Shown: in pieces, positions 1-4,992 of the stretch
Layout of the letters: every line of letters begins with the position of its first letter
Numbering within the stretch: the first letter of the stretch is position 1
Source: Gammaproteobacteria bacterium
GTDB taxonomy: Bacteria; Pseudomonadota; Gammaproteobacteria; UBA9214
DNA length: 5,146 bases
Direction of reading: 5' to 3'
NCBI GenBank assembly: GCA_029859555.1
Contig: JAOUCV010000178.1
Coordinates: 1 to 5,146, forward strand
The notes under the pieces: generated by a model
Database searches by the model: none
What the model was told of the DNA's origin: nothing
What the model saw: the letters and a program-made list of their open reading frames with translations, nothing else
Made by a program: the position numbers and the translations under genes

Positions 1-1
1 A

Positions 2-982
2 AATATTGATCAGGACTCACTGGATCAGATGGTCTCCAGTCTCCAGGGGATGACTGCTCTGGATGTTAGTCGACTGGCTCGTAATCTTGTTTATGATGAC
101 GACGCAATCACGCACAGCGATTTACCAGGCCTGATGAAGGCGAAGTATGAGTTGCTGAAAAATGACGGCCTGTTGAGTTTTGAAGCGGACACGGCAAATT
201 ATGCTGATGTTGCGGGTATGCAACGGTTGAAAGACTGGCTCAAGCAACGCAAGCAGACCTTTCTTTTTCCTGATAAAACACCGGGGCTGGATCCTTCCCG
301 TGGTGTCCTGCTGCTGGGGGTGCAGGGCTGTGGAAAGAGTCTGGCCGCCAAGGCAGTTGCCGGCTTGTTTGGCGTGGGTTTGCTGAGACTGGATTTTGGT
401 TCCCTGTACAACAAATACCATGGTGAAACAGAACGGAATCTGCGCGAGTCTCTGAAAATGGCGGAAATAATGGCCCCCTGTGTATTGTGGATTGACGAGA
501 TCGAAAAGGGACTCAGCGTCGGAACAGAAGATGGTGGTACCAGTAACCGCGTATTGGGTACGCTGCTTACCTGGATGGCAGAGAGGAGGTCGCCGGTGTT
601 TATGGTGGCCACCGCCAATAATATAAAGGCGTTACCGGCCGAGTTGGTCCGCAAGGGACGGTTTGACGAGATTTTCTTTGTCGACCTGCCGCAGAAAGAT
701 ATTCGTGCCGCAATCTTTCAGATCCATCTGCAGAAGCGGGGTCTTGATGCAACCCTGTTTGATCTGGAGGCGCTGGCCGGTCATAGCGAGGGATTCACCG
801 GTGCAGAACTGGAGCAGGCAGTGGTTTCCGCGCTCTATGCATCCTATGCCCGGGGCGTACCACTATCAACCGGGCTGATAGAGTCCGAACTGGCCAATAC
901 CCGTCCCCTTTCCGTGGTCATGTCAGAACAGATCGGTGCGCTTCGACAATGGGCGCTGGAACGTACCGTTCCGGCTGACTGA
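2..982 (+). CDS. Ycf46-like AAA+ family ATPase, 5' end outside the window
   Basis: This is an ATP-driven AAA+ remodelling protein. Its substrate cannot be read from the sequence. The frame is open back to position 2, ahead of the first Met at 29, so the true start lies upstream. Counting from that Met, a Walker A motif GVQGCGKS lies at residues 97-104, Walker B with catalytic acids (CVLWIDEIEK) at 151-160, sensor 1 ATANN at 194-198, the arginine-finger segment RKGRFDE at 208-214 and a sensor 2 helix beginning GFTGAELEQA at about 255. The segment before Walker A (FEADTANYADVAGMQRLKDW, 51-70) has the usual 'vGg...lK.wl' entry to an AAA module. One AAA module with a short C-terminal tail ending in an EIGALRQWA-like helix fits Ycf46-type ATPases, which are about 500 residues long. 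Roughly the N-terminal third would then be missing. The family assignment is from memory of the motif pattern. The AAA call itself is secure. Confidence 0.93.
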   Translation, partial: NIDQDSLDQMVSSLQGMTALDVSRLARNLVYDDDAITHSDLPGLMKAKYELLKNDGLLSFEADTANYADVAGMQRLKDWLKQRKQTFLFPDKTPGLDPSRGVLLLGVQGCGKSLAAKAVAGLFGVGLLRLDFGSLYNKYHGETERNLRESLKMAEIMAPCVLWIDEIEKGLSVGTEDGGTSNRVLGTLLTWMAERRSPVFMVATANNIKALPAELVRKGRFDEIFFVDLPQKDIRAAIFQIHLQKRGLDATLFDLEALAGHSEGFTGAELEQAVVSALYASYARGVPLSTGLIESELANTRPLSVVMSEQIGALRQWALERTVPAD

Positions 983-1028
983 TGTGGTTCAGGGAGGTCT
1001 GATTTTATTGCTGTATTCCAGTATATAA

Positions 1029-1361
1029 ATGAGTGAATTCGTAGACAATCTCCAGGAGGTATTTGTGCTGTTCGGCCCTGTGCAGGCACGGCGCATGTTC
1101 GGGGCTTACGGTATTTTCCATGATGGCCTGATGTTTGCCCTGGTTGCCGACGAGGTTTTATACCTCAAGGCTGATGGCCGTTCGTCAACCGAGTTCGAGC
1201 AGCGTGGCCTGGGTCAGTTCGAATACGAAAAGAAATCCAGCAAGATTAAAATGTGCTACTACATGGCTCCTGAAGAAATATACGATGACCCCGAAGAGGC
1301 GAAGCTTTGGGCAAACTTCGCTTTTGATGCTGCCTTAAGGTCAAGGAAGCCTGTTAAATGA
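1029..1361 (+). CDS. TfoX N-terminal domain (TfoX/Sxy-like) protein
   Basis: A 110-residue protein made up of a single TfoX N-terminal domain. Visible hallmarks are FGPVQARRMFGAYGIF (15-30), the strand pair MFALVADEVLYLKAD (35-49), and the C-terminal block YYMAPEEIYDD...LWANFAFDAA (77-102). In larger relatives this domain is found in competence regulators (TfoX/Sxy). Stand-alone copies such as this are common and mostly uncharacterised, so a competence role should not be assumed. The ATG at 1029 is chosen because its N-terminal helix (SEFVDNLQEVF) fits the family and an in-frame stop lies directly before it (1026-1028). It has no Shine-Dalgarno sequence at normal spacing. An AGGGAGGT lies at 991-998, too far upstream to serve it. 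A strong AGGAGG (1054-1059) sits inside the gene, ahead of an in-frame GTG at 1065. The stop codon overlaps the next start (ATGA, 1358-1361), which suggests translational coupling. Confidence 0.9.
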   Translation: MSEFVDNLQEVFVLFGPVQARRMFGAYGIFHDGLMFALVADEVLYLKADGRSSTEFEQRGLGQFEYEKKSSKIKMCYYMAPEEIYDDPEEAKLWANFAFDAALRSRKPVK

Positions 1362-1729
1362 AACGTATCATCAAGAGTATCGATGCCAGCCAGTTGCATG
1401 TGTTGAAGGATTTGCTTGAGACCAATGGGATTCCTGCACTCATCAACGGTGAAAATACGGCGCGTATCATTACTCCCTTCCTGATGACGGAACCCAGCCT
1501 GTGGGTATACCTGGATGAGCAAAGGGATGAGGCCTTGAGGCTGATCGAGGATCCTGATTACGAGGTTGTCAATAAAGTGGATATGATCGAGTTTTATAAA
1601 GTGGCGGATACTGTTACTGACAAACCGGAAAGCCTGAACACGGCACTTGTCTATCTGGCTGCTACCATGGCGGTAGTGTTGCTGGGGTTGCTTGCGCTGG
1701 TCAAGGTGCTGGAATGGCTGCTCGTGTGA
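1358..1729 (+). CDS. DUF2007-domain membrane-anchored protein
   Basis: A 123-residue protein. Residues 1-65 match the DUF2007 ('putative signal transducing protein') pattern: a start of the type MKRIIKSIDASQLHVLKDLL, then ETNGIPALINGE (21-32), then SLWVYLDEQRDEALRLIED (47-65). This is a small alpha/beta domain distantly like nitrogen-regulatory PII folds. The role is unknown. A hydrophobic helix at about 96-116 (LVYLAATMAVVLLGLLALVKV) should anchor the C-terminus in the inner membrane with the domain in the cytoplasm. A stretch of about 25 mainly polar residues links the two. AAGGAAG at 1343-1349, 8 bases before the ATG, is a good ribosome binding site. The gene overlaps the TfoX-like gene by four bases, and its own 3' end overlaps the start of the small cysteine-rich frame at 1714. 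The domain call is from the recognisable family pattern; function is not inferred. Confidence 0.85.
   Translation: MKRIIKSIDASQLHVLKDLLETNGIPALINGENTARIITPFLMTEPSLWVYLDEQRDEALRLIEDPDYEVVNKVDMIEFYKVADTVTDKPESLNTALVYLAATMAVVLLGLLALVKVLEWLLV
1703..1708 (+). promoter_or_regulatory. Shine-Dalgarno supporting a start at 1714
   Basis: AAGGTG lies 5 bases before an ATG at 1714, inside the last codons of the DUF2007 gene. It supports translation of the small cysteine-rich frame that follows, even though that frame is short. Confidence 0.4.
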
Positions 1730-1942
1730 GGGCGCTTGCGGGATGTCCGCAATGTGGTTCTGCATTCACCTGTGAGGACAGGGTAATGCCTGATGGAATT
1801 CTTTCATTTGCGCGGGTGCCGGGCCAATGATGTGCGCCGCCGGGATCCCGGTTTTAGTAAGGTTGGTGGCTGTCGTATGTGTTTGACTGAAACAGTAACG
1901 TTTTTTCCTGAACTGCAGAGAGGCTGCTATGAATACGATTGA
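1714..1942 (+). pseudogene. frameshifted Cys_rich_CWC-like small protein
   Basis: Two overlapping frames together resemble one small cysteine-rich CWC-family protein. From the ATG at 1714 the first frame reads through CPQCGSAFTCED (1744-1779) and stops at 1828-1830 after 38 residues. The +1 frame is open from 1787 and contains GGCRMCLTET (1865-1894), stopping at 1940-1942, 14 bases into the nitroreductase gene. The CWC family pattern is CPxCGxxFxC, then CWC, then GCxCxxCL about 26-35 residues after the first block. The first and last blocks are present at about the right spacing, in frames one base apart. The middle CWC would fall near 1809-1819 (TGC...TGC with two extra bases between), just where the frames must switch. 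The reading as a decayed gene is inference. A truncated but functional 38-residue zinc-ribbon-like peptide, a base error in the assembly, or recoding are alternatives. The neighbouring overlaps (16 and 14 bases) fit a former gene in a tight operon. Confidence 0.45.
1918..1923 (+). promoter_or_regulatory. ribosome binding site of the nitroreductase gene
   Basis: GAGAGG lies 5 bases before the ATG at 1929 and fixes that start. Confidence 0.6.
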
Positions 1943-2534
1943 AGCTATCTACAAACGCCGTGCCGTGAAAGCCTTTGATGCCACGCACAAGCTGAGCGCC
2001 GATGAAGAGCGCACCTTGCTGGAAGCAACTATCCAGGCGCCGACCAGTTTTAATATCCAGCACTGGCGCATAGTGATATTCCGTGATCCGGAGTTGCGCG
2101 CGAAACTGCGCAAGCAATTCGGTAATGATCAGGCGCAGATAACCGATGCCTCGTTGCTTGTTCTTTTTACCGCAGATATCAAGGCGTGGGCCAAAAACCC
2201 GGAAAGGTACTGGGCCAATGCACCGGATGAGGTTGCTGATCTGCTGGTTAACTGGATGGGCCCGTTCCATGAAGGGCGTGAGTGGTTGCAGCGCGACGAG
2301 GCGCAACGTTCCATCGGGATTGCAATGCAGACAATGATGCTGGCCGCACAGGACATGGGCTACCAGTCCTGCCCCATGATCGGTTATGAAATTGAGCAGG
2401 TTGCCGAGTTGATCAAGCTGCCGGAAGATTATGTGATGGGTCCGATGGTGGCTATTGGTAAAGGCACCAGCGAACCCTGGCCGAAGCCAGGACAATTACC
2501 ACTCGACGAACTGCTCGTTGAAGATTCCTTTTAA
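1929..2534 (+). CDS. nitroreductase family FMN-dependent oxidoreductase
   Basis: A 201-residue protein of the nitroreductase superfamily, which reduces nitro compounds, quinones or related acceptors with NAD(P)H through a bound FMN, as a cytoplasmic dimer. The family signature is clear: the N-terminal phosphate-binding arginines in YKRRAVKAFD (8-17), the flavin-contacting PTSFNIQHWR (38-47), a core helix SIGIAMQTMMLAAQDMG (128-144), the following CPMIGYE (138-... region, about 148-154) and the C-terminal VAIGKGTSEPWPKPG (174-188) where flavin phosphate ligands usually lie. Length is typical. The physiological substrate cannot be told from sequence. The substrate loop (about 86-120) contains several Trp and Phe residues, which is usual for variable substrate pockets. 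The gene follows the broken cysteine-rich frame with slight overlap and is followed after 52 bases by an AEC permease in the same direction. The pair may be co-transcribed, but the gap leaves this open. Confidence 0.92.
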   Translation: MNTIEAIYKRRAVKAFDATHKLSADEERTLLEATIQAPTSFNIQHWRIVIFRDPELRAKLRKQFGNDQAQITDASLLVLFTADIKAWAKNPERYWANAPDEVADLLVNWMGPFHEGREWLQRDEAQRSIGIAMQTMMLAAQDMGYQSCPMIGYEIEQVAELIKLPEDYVMGPMVAIGKGTSEPWPKPGQLPLDELLVEDSF

Positions 2535-2586
2535 GCGCAGATTTTCTCGCGCTTGCCCGAGTCAGTGCTGCTGAGCAAACCCTGAC

Positions 2587-3516
2587 ATGCTATTGGTGAT
2601 TTCTGCGCTATTGCCGGTGTTTACCGTCATCGTGCTGGGCTATTACCTGCGGCACTCCTCGCTGCTGGATGACTCGGCCTGGCGCGGGCTGGAGAACCTC
2701 TGCTACTTCGTATTGTTCCCGGTGTTGCTGGTGAAGACACTGGCAGTGGCGGATATTGGCTCTGCCGAAATTGTGCGCTTCTCCGGGGCATTGCTGTTTG
2801 CCATTTTCACCATGACCGGCTTGTTGTTGCTGTTGCAGCCGCTGTTGCACCGTTACTTCAAGGTCTCACCCGCTGCCTTTTCAAGCCTGGTACAGGGGGC
2901 GACTCGCTGGCACGGTTTTATTGCCCTGTCGATAGTCGGCTTGCTGCTTGGAGATGTCGGCGTGGCCTATCTGGCAGTCACCATGGCCGTGATTATACCG
3001 CCGTTAAATATAATAAATATTATAGTGTTGGCGCACTATGGTGAGGTAGAAAATAATCTACTGCAGGTGCTGGGCAAGCTGGTGAGAAACCCGTTTATCA
3101 TCGCCTGTGTGCTGGGTGCTTTTCTGAATATAACCGGGCTGGGCCTTGCGCCGTTGCTGTACAACATTGCTGATATCATCGGCAGTGGCGCGCTTGGCCT
3201 GGGCCTGCTCGCGGTAGGGGCGGGCATTCATCTCAGTGGTATCAGGGACCACCGCGGTCTGGTGGTGTTTGGCGCACTGCTGCGGCTGCTGGGGATGCCG
3301 GTGCTGATGCTGGCCGGCTGCCTGTTGTTCGGGGTGGAGGGCCTGCCGCGCACCATCGCGATGCTGGCCGGGGCCGTACCGACGGCGTCCTCCTCGTTTG
3401 TGCTGGCACGGCAAATGGGCGGTGATGCCCCGCTGATGGCCAACCTGATCACGCTGCAGGTCTTTGCTGCCGTGGTGACGTTACCACTGGTTATCTGGGT
3501 ATCGCAGACACTTTGA
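2587..3516 (+). CDS. AEC-family transporter (auxin efflux carrier/malonate permease-like)
   Basis: A 309-residue inner-membrane permease of the AEC family, whose bacterial members include malate and malonate carriers and many of unknown substrate. Length and layout are typical: about ten hydrophobic helices in two halves. The first half begins with LLPVFTVIVLGYYLRHSSLL (8-27) and the block LENLCYFVLFPVLLVKTLA (35-53). A polar break at about 135-142 (VIIPPLNI) and the RNPFIIACVLGAFLN block (167-181) mark the crossing region and start of the second half. PTASSSFVLARQMGGDA (265-281) is the characteristic last-but-one segment. An in-frame stop at 2572-2574 makes the ATG at 2587 the earliest ATG start, but its ribosome binding site is weak (only GAG at 2573). 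A dense run of ATA and TTA codons with an AT hairpin lies at 2992-3027. The substrate is unknown; the nitroreductase next door does not settle it. Confidence 0.92.
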   Translation: MLLVISALLPVFTVIVLGYYLRHSSLLDDSAWRGLENLCYFVLFPVLLVKTLAVADIGSAEIVRFSGALLFAIFTMTGLLLLLQPLLHRYFKVSPAAFSSLVQGATRWHGFIALSIVGLLLGDVGVAYLAVTMAVIIPPLNIINIIVLAHYGEVENNLLQVLGKLVRNPFIIACVLGAFLNITGLGLAPLLYNIADIIGSGALGLGLLAVGAGIHLSGIRDHRGLVVFGALLRLLGMPVLMLAGCLLFGVEGLPRTIAMLAGAVPTASSSFVLARQMGGDAPLMANLITLQVFAAVVTLPLVIWVSQTL

Positions 3517-3550
3517 AGCTGGCCGCAACTATGGGCGTTACCGGTGAGCA

Positions 3551-3559
3551 TGCTATTCT
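3551..3559 (+). promoter_or_regulatory. possible extended -10 promoter of the ferritin-like gene
   Basis: TGCTATTCT matches an extended -10 (TGnTATAAT-type) 28 bases before the ATG at 3587. The region 17 bases upstream (ATGGGC) is a poor -35, as extended -10 promoters tolerate. No convincing Fur-box-like palindrome is visible between 3517 and 3586. This is pattern matching only. Confidence 0.3.
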
Positions 3560-3574
3560 TTTTACACATCAAGC

Positions 3575-3578
3575 GGAG
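3575..3578 (+). promoter_or_regulatory. ribosome binding site of the ferritin-like gene
   Basis: GGAG lies 8 bases before the ATG at 3587 and supports that start. Confidence 0.55.
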
Positions 3579-3586
3579 ACAAAACC

Positions 3587-3874
3587 ATGGCAAACGAAGG
3601 CTACCACGAACCGATCAATGAACTCTCGGACGAGACGCGTGACATGCACCGCGCGATTACTTCTTTAATGGAAGAACTGGAAGCGGTCGACTGGTATAAC
3701 CAGCGCGTCGACGCCTGCAAGGACAAGGCGCTAAAGGCGATTCTTGCGCATAACCGTGACGAGGAAAAAGAACATGCCGCCATGGTACTCGAGTGGATCC
3801 GGCGCCAGGACCCGGCCATGGACAAGGAGCTGAAGGATTACCTGTTTACAGAAAAGACCATCGCACACGATTGA
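3587..3874 (+). CDS. encapsulated-ferritin-like (EncFtn) protein lacking a targeting tail
   Basis: A 95-residue two-helix ferritin-like protein. It closely resembles the core of Rhodospirillum rubrum encapsulated ferritin, which assembles as ring-shaped decamers and oxidises Fe(II) at a subunit interface. Shared blocks are HRAITSLMEELEAVDWYNQR (21-40) and ILAHNRDEEKEHAAMVLEWI (52-71), ending in YLFTE (85-89). The ferroxidase ligands of that protein (recalled as Glu32, Glu62, His65) correspond to Glu30, Glu60 and His63 here; Glu29, Trp36 and Glu59 are also kept. In EncFtn proteins a flexible acidic tail after the core normally ends in a Gly-Ser-Leu-type peptide that docks in an encapsulin shell, whose gene usually lies next door. 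This protein stops six residues after YLFTE. No such peptide appears in any plus-strand frame just downstream, and no shell gene follows in the window. The start is set by GGAG at 3575-3578. Iron oxidation or storage is inferred from the ligands; a shell in trans remains possible. Confidence 0.9.
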   Translation: MANEGYHEPINELSDETRDMHRAITSLMEELEAVDWYNQRVDACKDKALKAILAHNRDEEKEHAAMVLEWIRRQDPAMDKELKDYLFTEKTIAHD

Positions 3875-3937
3875 GCAACGGCGTGGACGGGTAGGGCATA
3901 ATATGCAGCAGCAACTGGCGGGTCTGGTCTGTGCAAA

Positions 3938-4072
3938 ATGGGGGGCGCACTGGATTCGCTTGCGATGCTGTCTGAAAGAAAAGACCAGGACTGTTTTCGC
4001 AGCTACGCCGTTGAAGAAAAATGTCACTGCTGGAACGCCCCGCCGCTGAAAGCCGGCCGTTGTAACGCATGA
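3938..4072 (+). CDS. doubtful 44-residue cysteine-bearing small protein
   Basis: An ATG-to-stop frame of 44 codons. Its C-terminal half, DCFRSYAVEEKCHCWNAPPL then KAGRCNA, has four cysteines including a CHCW cluster, and could be a small metal-binding peptide or a decayed fragment. The frame is the same as that of the ferritin-like gene but is separated from it by two stops (3872-3874 and 3899-3901). There is no Shine-Dalgarno before 3938, and the N-terminal part is featureless. Frames of this length arise by chance, and other frames are also open here. It is listed because the cysteine spacing is unusual for random sequence. No family is recognised. Confidence 0.18.
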   Translation: MGGALDSLAMLSERKDQDCFRSYAVEEKCHCWNAPPLKAGRCNA

Positions 4073-4114
4073 AAAGCAGTAGAATGATTGTTGCCGTGTT
4101 TTAAATCCGTGTGA

Positions 4115-4120
4115 AGGGAG
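4115..4120 (+). promoter_or_regulatory. ribosome binding site of the DUF2237 gene
   Basis: AGGGAG lies 7 bases before the ATG at 4128, a strong and well-spaced site that fixes the start. Confidence 0.65.
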
Positions 4121-4127
4121 CTGCCTG

Positions 4128-4505
4128 ATGGAAAAAGATGAGTCAATAAATGTTCTCGGGGAACCGCTGGTAACCTGTGGTGATGACCCGGTAACGGGGT
4201 TCTACAGAGACGGAAAGTGCAATACCTGTGATGATGATCCCGGCTCGCATACGGTTTGTATTGAAGCGACCGGCGCGTTTCTCGAATACTCCCGTTTCAG
4301 GGGCAATGATTTATCAACGCCGGCGCCGGAATACGGATTCAAGGGGCTGAAACCCGGCGACAGCTGGTGTCTGTGTGCGGCACGTTGGCTGGAAGCCTAT
4401 GAGAATGATATGGCGCCACGGGTGCATTTAACCCGTACGCACAGAAAGGCGCTGGAGATCGTTCCCCTCGAATATTTGAAACAACTTGCCACTGATTTGA
4501 ACTGA
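4128..4505 (+). CDS. DUF2237 family protein
   Basis: A 125-residue protein of the DUF2237 family, function unknown. The conserved blocks are all present in order: NVLGEPLVTCGDDPVTGFYRDGKC (8-31, first Cys at 17), GSHTVC (39-44), FLEYSRFRGNDLSTPAPEYG (51-70), GLKPGDSWCLCAARWLEA (73-90), APRVHLTRTHRKALE (96-110) and VPLEYLKQLA (112-121). Length is typical. There are six cysteines, at 17, 31, 34, 44, 81 and 83. The invariant-looking Cys17/31/44 and the WCLC motif suggest a metal site or disulfides in a cytoplasmic protein, but this is inference. Cys34 falls where relatives, as remembered, usually have Gly (CxTGPED), so this copy has an additional CxxC. The next gene begins 29 bases after the stop in the same direction, and the two are probably one transcript ending at the terminator at 4929-4958. 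Confidence 0.92.
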   Translation: MEKDESINVLGEPLVTCGDDPVTGFYRDGKCNTCDDDPGSHTVCIEATGAFLEYSRFRGNDLSTPAPEYGFKGLKPGDSWCLCAARWLEAYENDMAPRVHLTRTHRKALEIVPLEYLKQLATDLN

Positions 4506-4534
4506 TTATTTGCTGCATCCCGGGAAGCCTGGCA

Positions 4535-4897
4535 ATGACTGACATGGAAACAACGATCCAGCTGAACGCAGCACTGGATGCCTGGGGTACTGCTGCTTTC
4601 GAGACCGTTCTGAAAGCAGATATCGAGCAGCTGGATGCCGCATGCCTGCCGCTGCAGCAGGGGCTGTCATACAGTAGCTATGCCTGTGACGAAGATATCA
4701 AGCTCGTGGTTACCAATGCTGCCGAGGTGTCGGGGACGCTGCAGGTAAGGGCCGGCGTCTTTTACAATGGCATCATTGCCGGATGCAGTTGTGCCGATGA
4801 CCCAACCCCGGCTGATACCTGCCCGGAATATTGTGAAATACAGATTAATATCAACATGCAGACCGCCGCTGCCGTGATCAGCCTGCTGGTGTCGTAG
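4535..4897 (+). CDS. conserved hypothetical protein with a GCSCADDPTP motif
   Basis: A 120-residue soluble protein of unknown function. The N-terminal half (about 5-45) is amphipathic helix with an LPLQQGLSYSSYA segment (38-50). The middle is predicted strand (IKLVVTNAAEVSGTLQVRAG, 55-74). It then runs through VFYNGIIAGCSCADDPTP (75-92) and CPEYCEIQININ (96-107) to a short C-terminal strand. The arrangement strand-GCSCADDP-loop-EYCEI-strand looks like a conserved metal- or cofactor-binding hairpin with Cys84, Cys86, Cys96 and Cys100. I recall similar short gammaproteobacterial proteins carrying misleading names inherited from aminotransferases, but nothing here supports an enzyme of that kind. 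The ATG at 4535 is preceded by GGGAAG (about 4521-4526) at fair spacing; a second in-frame ATG lies at 4544. It follows the DUF2237 gene by 29 bases, so co-transcription is likely. It is the last gene before the terminator. Confidence 0.75.
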   Translation: MTDMETTIQLNAALDAWGTAAFETVLKADIEQLDAACLPLQQGLSYSSYACDEDIKLVVTNAAEVSGTLQVRAGVFYNGIIAGCSCADDPTPADTCPEYCEIQININMQTAAAVISLLVS

Positions 4898-4928
4898 CCG
4901 TCCGGCGGCGATAGCGCTGGTTTTACAT

Positions 4929-4958
4929 AAAAAAAGGCCGGTACTAACCGGCCTTTTT
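4929..4958. terminator. bidirectional intrinsic terminator
   Basis: A perfect inverted repeat, AAAAAGGCCGG (4931-4941) and CCGGCCTTTTT (4948-4958), with a 6-base loop. The 6-bp GC stem is flanked by As on one side and Ts on the other, so it can end transcription from both directions. It lies between the stop of the plus-strand gene at 4897 and the minus-strand EF-G stop at 4993, and serves both converging units. Confidence 0.92.
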
Positions 4959-4992
4959 CATTCCTCTATTACAGCTGTCAGGTGGAGTGCGG

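Larger units (their letters stand above)
3875..4127 (+). other. 253-base stretch with no convincing gene
   Basis: Between the ferritin-like gene and the DUF2237 gene no recognised domain and no terminator hairpin was found. It holds a short perfect inverted repeat, GCATA-A-TATGC (3897-3907), at the end of a CATAAT that could act as a -10. It also holds one cysteine-bearing 44-codon frame (3938-4072) and TAGAAT at 4080-4085, which resembles a -10 but lacks a well-spaced -35. A promoter for the downstream pair is expected somewhere here but cannot be pinned down. Confidence 0.5.

Noticed and set aside
199..654. Long minus-strand open frame opposite the AAA+ gene
   Set aside because: It lies wholly antisense to a well-conserved ATPase, has no recognisable domain and has the composition expected of a shadow frame.
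1259..1765. Minus-strand open frame of 168 codons opposite the TfoX-like and DUF2007 genes
   Set aside because: It spans two recognised plus-strand genes and is rich in His, Gln and Pro as antisense frames often are; no domain was seen.
1883..1911. TTGACT as a -35 for a nitroreductase promoter
   Set aside because: At 17 bases spacing the -10 position reads TCCTGA, which is not a usable -10, and TTGACT lies in the shifted CWC-like frame.
1854..2495. Minus-strand open frame of 213 codons opposite the nitroreductase gene
   Set aside because: The plus-strand product has a full family signature and a good ribosome binding site; the antisense product has none.
2535..2558. GCGC...GCGC pairing after the nitroreductase stop as a terminator
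   Set aside because: Only a 4-bp stem with a large loop and no T-tract follows.
3902..3967. In-frame text GGSGL...GGALDSLAM downstream of the ferritin-like gene as a lost encapsulin-targeting peptide
   Set aside because: Two stop codons separate it from the gene and it lacks the Gly-Ser-Leu-Lys/Arg type core of such peptides; the likeness is loose.
3731..4070. Overlapping minus-strand frames across the end of the ferritin-like gene and the spacer
   Set aside because: No start signals, no recognisable motifs, and they overlap a conserved plus-strand gene in part.
4060..4085. TTGTAA and TAGAAT as a promoter for the DUF2237 gene
   Set aside because: The hexamers are individually fair but only 14 bases apart, too short for a normal sigma-70 promoter.
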